64,000 nucleotides of DNA from Clostridium beijerinckii (lineage in GTDB: Bacteria; Bacillota; Clostridia; Clostridiales; Clostridiaceae). Below, one piece after another: positions 58,971 through 64,000 of this stretch. How positions within the stretch are numbered: the first letter of the stretch is position 1; every line of letters starts with the position of its first letter. Both the position numbers and the translations under genes were made by a program. The stretch covers positions 371,001 to 435,000 of the forward strand of contig NZ_CP144906.1 of the NCBI RefSeq assembly GCF_036699995.1, given 5' to 3'. The notes below the pieces were generated by a model. It was not told where the DNA came from. It searched no databases and saw only the letters and a program-made list of their open reading frames with translations.

Positions 58971-61430
58971 ATGGAAAAACAGATTAATTATACTGAAGAT
59001 GTTTTATTTAATAACTATATGGTGAGTTCTTTAGGCGAAGAGTATGTTCACTCGCAAATACCGTTTTATTTTGATAAATCAACTTATGAAAAAATGGTGT
59101 TTTATAGTGAAGAAATAAATAGAATTTCATTAAATATACTTAAGAACATTAAGGAAGGACATAGTGAGTTATTGAATTATTTTGATGATTTCATGTTTAA
59201 AGAAAAAATATTTAACTTGAAATGTCCAATGTCTCCAATGTTTTGGGCCAGATATGACACTTTTAGGGATGTTGATGGGGATATTTATTTTGCTGAATTT
59301 AATTATGATAAACCTTGCGGTCAAAAAGAAATTCATTTATCAGGTAAATGTAGTTTTGATGGGAATATAAATGTTAGTTTTATAAATAATGTGATTAAAG
59401 AATTACTAAAAATATGTAAAGAACATGCAATGGAGAAAGAAAAAATAGATGTAGGATTTTTGATGGATCCGTGTCATTATGAAGAATTACACCACAGTTA
59501 TTATTTTAAACATATTCTAAAAGATACTAATATTAACATAGTACAAGTTGGACCTGATAATTTATCTGTAAAAGATGGACATGTTTATGCATATTCTAAT
59601 TTTAAGCTTAAAATAATTTTAAGATTGTTTCCTACAGAATTTTTTTATGAAATTTCTAATATAAATGAAATATTGAATTGTGTTAATTGTGGAAATCTAT
59701 TGTTAATTAACGATCCTAGAGTAATTGCTATTCAGGCGAAGGGTTTCTTTGCTTATTTATGGAATCTAGTTAAATCTGATTCAAAGATTCTTTCAATTAG
59801 TGATAAAGAAATAATTAAAAAGTGTATTCCGTATACAGAAATACTAAATCATGATGATATACAAGATGTAATAAGTAATAAGGACAGCTATGTTGTTAAA
59901 TCGTCATTAGGTCGATATAGTGAGGAAGTTTATATAGGTAAGCTCTATACACAAGAGATGTGGGAAAAGAAAATTAAAATTGTATCTGAAAGCAATAAAA
60001 TACATGTAAAACAGAAGTTAATAAATATTAGACAAGAATATACTTATGCGCCTGGGAATAATAATATGAATATTCCAGTTTTGGCCTTTGGAAACTTTGG
60101 TATTTATATAATGGATTATAAAGTAGAGGGATTTTTGGTTAGATGGAGTAGAGATCTTTTAACAAATGATGATTATACGTGGATGTGCCCAATCGGAGTT
60201 GAAGATTTTCCGGTTTATATAAATGAATTTAATCCTAAAAATAGAAAAGAAATTTGGAATGAGATAATAGATGAAAGTGTATTTAAATATAATTTCACAG
60301 GAGCTTACACAAATATTTATGAATATATATCATTGAACTCACTAATTTTAAAAGAATGTACCTATAAAGAAATGCTTTCAGCAAGTAGTAAGTTTTGTGA
60401 GATTTTAAAAAAAATATATCCATATATACAAAAGGAAATGGAGCTTTTCGGTCCTATACTAGGTATACCAGAAGAACTCTATAAATTAGTTTCAAACTCA
60501 TGTACTATATCACTTTGTGCATTAGGAAGGATTGATTTTGCTATTGATAATGATGGGGATTTAAAAATTTTAGAATTTAATTCTGAGACACCTGCAGGTT
60601 TAGTTGAGGCAATTGGATTAAATTCTATAATTAAAGAAAAACTTAATATCCAATATCAAAACCCTAATGTAAATCTCAAGGAGCATATAAAAAAATCATT
60701 TTTTAATATATTAGAAGAACTTAAGAAAATAAAAAAAGTTAAAAATATTGCTGTTGTAACTTCTTGGTATTATGAGGATATATATACAAGCAATTTAATA
60801 GCTGAAATATTAAAGGAATTGAATGAGTATAGTGTGATTTTTGGAAATATATATGATTTGAAAGTAAATAATAATAAAATTTATCTCTATGGGAATGAAA
60901 TTGATGCCATTTATAGGCATTATCCATTGGATTGGTTTTCTTATGAAGATGAAATGAAAAAATTAATTGAGCCTTTAAGTTCAGGACAGTATTTGATAAA
61001 TCCTGGACATACACTTATAACTCAATCAAAGGCTTTATTTGCAGTTATTTATGAGCTTGTTAGAAAAAAATTCTTTTCACGTGATGATGAGGAATTTGTT
61101 TTGAAATATATACCATATACATGTTTAGAGCCTGATAATGTTCTTTCTTTTGATTATGTAACCAAGCCATATCTTTCAAGGGAAGGAGCAGGTGTTATGT
61201 TAAGTTATGATGAAATGAGTAAAGAATTAGATGATATAGTGTTTCAAGATAGAATAAATATTAAACCGTTATATTCAAATATTTATTCAACAATGAAAGA
61301 GGAAAGCAAATACTTGTTTCCTGTAATAGGTACATATATAACAGGTGATATACCATCAGGAGTATTTACTAGAATGGGAGATTTTATAACTGATAAAAAT
61401 GCAATGTGTGTCGCTACATACATTGATTAA
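58971..61430 (+). CDS. Tandem glutathionylspermidine-synthase-like ATP-grasp protein
   Basis: 819 aa from ATG 58971 (GTG 58959 also possible). Two homologous halves. The first (about 1-400) has FWARYDTFRDVDGDIYFAEFNYDKPCG; the second (about 410-819) has ALGRIDFAIDNDGDLKILEFNSETPAG, the typical GSP-synthetase core. Each is followed by a PRVIAIQAKGFFAY or HTLITQSKALFAVIY segment and a KSSLGRYSEEV or KPYLSREGAGV loop. YgiC/YjfC proteins are single-domain (about 385 aa); this is a fused duplication. The N-terminal copy seems less conserved. Possible amide ligase acting on a peptide or protein tail. Confidence 0.82.
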   Translation: MEKQINYTEDVLFNNYMVSSLGEEYVHSQIPFYFDKSTYEKMVFYSEEINRISLNILKNIKEGHSELLNYFDDFMFKEKIFNLKCPMSPMFWARYDTFRDVDGDIYFAEFNYDKPCGQKEIHLSGKCSFDGNINVSFINNVIKELLKICKEHAMEKEKIDVGFLMDPCHYEELHHSYYFKHILKDTNINIVQVGPDNLSVKDGHVYAYSNFKLKIILRLFPTEFFYEISNINEILNCVNCGNLLLINDPRVIAIQAKGFFAYLWNLVKSDSKILSISDKEIIKKCIPYTEILNHDDIQDVISNKDSYVVKSSLGRYSEEVYIGKLYTQEMWEKKIKIVSESNKIHVKQKLINIRQEYTYAPGNNNMNIPVLAFGNFGIYIMDYKVEGFLVRWSRDLLTNDDYTWMCPIGVEDFPVYINEFNPKNRKEIWNEIIDESVFKYNFTGAYTNIYEYISLNSLILKECTYKEMLSASSKFCEILKKIYPYIQKEMELFGPILGIPEELYKLVSNSCTISLCALGRIDFAIDNDGDLKILEFNSETPAGLVEAIGLNSIIKEKLNIQYQNPNVNLKEHIKKSFFNILEELKKIKKVKNIAVVTSWYYEDIYTSNLIAEILKELNEYSVIFGNIYDLKVNNNKIYLYGNEIDAIYRHYPLDWFSYEDEMKKLIEPLSSGQYLINPGHTLITQSKALFAVIYELVRKKFFSRDDEEFVLKYIPYTCLEPDNVLSFDYVTKPYLSREGAGVMLSYDEMSKELDDIVFQDRINIKPLYSNIYSTMKEESKYLFPVIGTYITGDIPSGVFTRMGDFITDKNAMCVATYID

Positions 61431-61534
61431 TAAAATAAACTTTAATTTTGATTGGTGCAATATCAAATATATACAATAATTAAAGAATATGAGATAAGTC
61501 TAATTATTTAAATAGTAATAAGGAGGAGAGATTT

Positions 61535-61744
61535 ATGACTAGTATTGTAAACAATGTTGTAGTTAGCATTATTTTTGGATTGATAGGTATTATATTGCTG
61601 ATTTTCGGATACTGCTTTTTTGATAAAGTATTAACTAAAATTGATTTTAATCAAGAATTAAAAGAGAAAAATGTTGCAGTTGCTATAGTTATAGCTGGTT
61701 TTATGATTTCTATAGGAATTATAATTTCAGGAGTCGTATCTTAA
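61535..61744 (+). CDS. DUF350 membrane protein
   Basis: 69 aa, AAGGAGGAGAG site. Two transmembrane segments (VSIIFGLIGIILLIFGYCFFDK and VAIVIAGFMISIGIIISGVV), the DUF350 (YjfL) half-repeat layout. The link with the ATP-grasp gene is known in other bacteria and supports a joint membrane-stress or envelope function. Confidence 0.75.
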   Translation: MTSIVNNVVVSIIFGLIGIILLIFGYCFFDKVLTKIDFNQELKEKNVAVAIVIAGFMISIGIIISGVVS

Positions 61745-61774
61745 AAATAGTATATTTACGAAGAGTAATAATTC

Positions 61775-61822
61775 AAAAACCATCTTGAAATAAATGGATA
61801 TTTCAAGATGGTTTTTTTTGTT
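61775..61822 (+). terminator. Terminator after the ATP-grasp/DUF350 cluster
   Basis: Long stem AAAACCATCTTGAAATA / TATTTCAAGATGGTTTT and a run of T; very strong. The rest of 61823-61950 has no gene. Confidence 0.88.
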
Positions 61823-61950
61823 TATTTTAAAAACATGAATTATTTATAGAAATAAATTAAATAATAGTATTAGGCTAACTTTAGGTGAAACGATTGGAAT
61901 CGTTATTAAATAGATAATTACAATTAAAATACTAAGGAGGAGAGAGACTT

Positions 61951-64000
61951 ATGAGAAAAATTACACTTAAGAAAATTACATCAATAATATTAGTATTATT
62001 TTTAAGTATATCAACTTCATTAAATAATACTCCGTATAGTTCGGAATTTAATATAATAAGTGTTCTAAACAGTAATAGTATAGAATCATATAGTGATGCT
62101 AGAATAGAGGATGATTTTTATAATGCAGTAAATAAGGAATGGTTATCAAAGGTAAAGCTTGAGGATGGATACATTTCCTATGGAACATTTGAGGAAGTAT
62201 GTGGGAGAGTTAATGGAGATATTCTTAATATAATATCAGATATACAAAAAAATAAAGACAGTTATGATAAGAATAGCGATGAGTTAAAAGTTTTAAACTT
62301 ATATAACAACTATCTAGATATGAAAAAAAGAGATGAATTAGGGACAAAACCCTTAGAGAAATATATGAATCAAATAAATGAAATTAAGGATACGAATGAT
62401 CTTAAATCCATATTGAAGGATGATGAATTCTCATATTTTCAACCTCTAATAAACTTAGGTGTCGGTCCAGACTATAAGAATAGTAACATTAATGCTTTGT
62501 ATGTTTCTAGAAGTAATCTTGGATTAGGAAATTCGTTTTACTATAAGGATACTAGTGATAAGAGTCAAAAAATAAAACAGATATATATAGATTATATAGC
62601 TAAACTACATATGCTATATGGAGAAAATGAAGATGTAGCAAAGAAAAATGCAGAAACTTTTTTTAATATTGAGAATGAACTTGCTAAAAAGATACCTTCT
62701 TATGAAGAGGAAGCTAAAGATGAAAACCGAATACAAAATTCTTATAATTTATATACAGTAAAAGAATTAAATAAGTTAATACCCAATGCAGATATACCTG
62801 GATTATTAAATAAATTAAATATTAATAATCCAAAGAAAATAATAGTGGAAAACCCAGAAGAATTAAAATTAGTAAATTCACTTATTAGCGAAGATAATCT
62901 GAAAGATATAAAAACTTATTTTAAAACAAATGTATTAATAAACACAGATAATTACTTAACATCGAAACATAGAGAGGCATGTAATGAACTAAGAAAAGTG
63001 CTTTATGGAGTAGAGTGCTCCGAATTAGATGAAGGTTCAGGGGTGAAGTTTGTTAGTGGACAATTGAATGAGATTATAAGCAAGCTGTATGTAAATAAAC
63101 ATTTTGATGAGGAATCGAAGAATGATGTGGAAAAGATGTCAAAAGAGATAATTGAAAATTTTGAAGATAGATTACAGAGCAATACTTGGATGAGTAAATC
63201 AACTAAAGAGAAGGCACTCAGAAAATTGGAAAATGTCAATGTTAAAGTGGGTTATCCTGAAAAGTGGAATGACTATAGCGATGTAGTAATAAATTCTTAT
63301 TGCGAAGGGGGATCATTAGTTGATAACTTAATAAGTATATATACATCTCAAAGTAAAAAACAGTTTTCTAAGTTAAATCGTGAAGTTGATAAAAATGAAT
63401 GGAACATGGGACCTTGTACTGTAAATGCCTACTATAATGCTTTAAATAATGAAATTGTATTTCCAGCAGGAATATTACAAGCGCCATTTTATGATAAAAA
63501 TGCAAAAAAAGAAAAAAACCTTGGCGGAATTGGAGTTGTTATTGGGCACGAACTTACCCATGCATTCGATAATACAGGCGCTCAATTTGATGAAACTGGT
63601 AAATTAAAAAATTGGTGGAATCAAAATGATTATAAGGAATTTACAAACAGGAGTAAGAAAGTAGTAGATTATTATTCTAATATAAAGACGGGTAATGAAA
63701 AAAATGTAAATGGAATTTTAACCGTAGGAGAAAACATAAGTGATTTAGGCGGGATGGCTTGTGTTTTAGATATTGCAAAAAAAATGGAAGATCCTAACCT
63801 AAAGGATTTATTTGAAAACTACGCAACAGTATGGAGAGAAATATCAACGAATGAATTAAAAGAGTATTTATTAAACAACGATCCACATGCGCCTAAAAAG
63901 GTCAGGGTAAATGCAGTTTTATCTCAATTTGAGGATTTTTATAAAACTTATAATATAAAAGAAGGAGATAAAATGTATGTAAAACCAGAAGATAGAGTTG
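61951..64000 (+). CDS. M13 (neprilysin-type) zinc metallopeptidase, 5' part
   Basis: Open to the window end (683 codons visible). GGAGGAGAG precedes the ATG. N-terminal hydrophobic segment (ITSIILVLFLSISTSL) is a signal peptide or anchor. DFYNAVNKEWL near residue 52 and the zinc motif VIGHELTHAFD near 533, followed by GENISDLGG near 597, define the M13 family. It probably degrades peptides outside the cell. Last part missing. Confidence 0.88.
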   Translation, partial: MRKITLKKITSIILVLFLSISTSLNNTPYSSEFNIISVLNSNSIESYSDARIEDDFYNAVNKEWLSKVKLEDGYISYGTFEEVCGRVNGDILNIISDIQKNKDSYDKNSDELKVLNLYNNYLDMKKRDELGTKPLEKYMNQINEIKDTNDLKSILKDDEFSYFQPLINLGVGPDYKNSNINALYVSRSNLGLGNSFYYKDTSDKSQKIKQIYIDYIAKLHMLYGENEDVAKKNAETFFNIENELAKKIPSYEEEAKDENRIQNSYNLYTVKELNKLIPNADIPGLLNKLNINNPKKIIVENPEELKLVNSLISEDNLKDIKTYFKTNVLINTDNYLTSKHREACNELRKVLYGVECSELDEGSGVKFVSGQLNEIISKLYVNKHFDEESKNDVEKMSKEIIENFEDRLQSNTWMSKSTKEKALRKLENVNVKVGYPEKWNDYSDVVINSYCEGGSLVDNLISIYTSQSKKQFSKLNREVDKNEWNMGPCTVNAYYNALNNEIVFPAGILQAPFYDKNAKKEKNLGGIGVVIGHELTHAFDNTGAQFDETGKLKNWWNQNDYKEFTNRSKKVVDYYSNIKTGNEKNVNGILTVGENISDLGGMACVLDIAKKMEDPNLKDLFENYATVWREISTNELKEYLLNNDPHAPKKVRVNAVLSQFEDFYKTYNIKEGDKMYVKPEDRV

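Overview
The window is low-GC, AT-rich DNA from a Clostridium, most like the C. beijerinckii group. This is judged from codon use, strong AGGAGG ribosome sites, the sporulation-type Spo0E domain, the MASE3 histidine kinase and the phage gene families. It has three parts. (1) 1-3000 is chromosome: the end of an XTP/dITP diphosphatase gene, a YfcE-type phosphodiesterase gene, then 19 tRNA genes, several in near-identical repeated blocks, ending with tRNA-Arg(TCG).

(2) 2960-53429 is an integrated temperate siphophage-type element of about 50.4 kb, bounded by a perfect 45-bp direct repeat. The left copy is the 3' end of tRNA-Arg(TCG); the right copy is a tRNA fragment followed by the tRNA's original terminator. 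From left to right it holds: tyrosine integrase, ImmA-like protease and ImmR-like repressor (leftward); a switch region with ATGACGTAA operators; small early genes, including a protein with a Spo0E-like C-terminus; a replication module (DUF2800, DUF2815, family A DNA polymerase, VapE-type primase/helicase, VRR-NUC, SNF2-type helicase); a GTAAACA iteron array; a MazG-like protein and an ArpU-like late regulator; terS; a resolvase with its own res-like site; terL, portal, head, tail, tape measure, baseplate and fibre genes; a secreted SGNH hydrolase with its own promoter; a SEC-C protein; and lysis genes.

The right 7 kb of the element (about 46.3-53.2 kb) looks like a plasmid maintenance region. 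It has a second Xer-type recombinase, a winged-helix Rep/DnaD-like protein whose promoter carries direct repeats, several ribbon-helix-helix proteins, a ParM/Alp-like actin with a small partner gene, and a second XRE regulator. A recurring structured RNA motif appears here twice clearly (47158-47220 and 49915-49973), with a compensatory base-pair change, and a third time in degenerate form (46332). I read the element as a phage-plasmid hybrid that can integrate in tRNA-Arg.

(3) 53430-64000 is chromosome again: a membrane-anchored TIM-barrel glycosidase-like protein, a MASE3-PAS histidine kinase, then a cluster of two unknown proteins, a Gly/Ser-rich secreted protein, a double glutathionylspermidine-synthase-like (YgiC-type) ATP-grasp protein and a DUF350 membrane protein, and finally an M13 metallopeptidase cut by the window end.

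The points most worth following are the repeated RNA motif, the plasmid module inside the prophage, the 10-nt insertion with a stop codon exactly inside the helicase Walker A motif, the res/resolvase module between terS and terL, and the phage-borne Spo0E-like domain. All function calls are by motif recognition only; no database search was possible.
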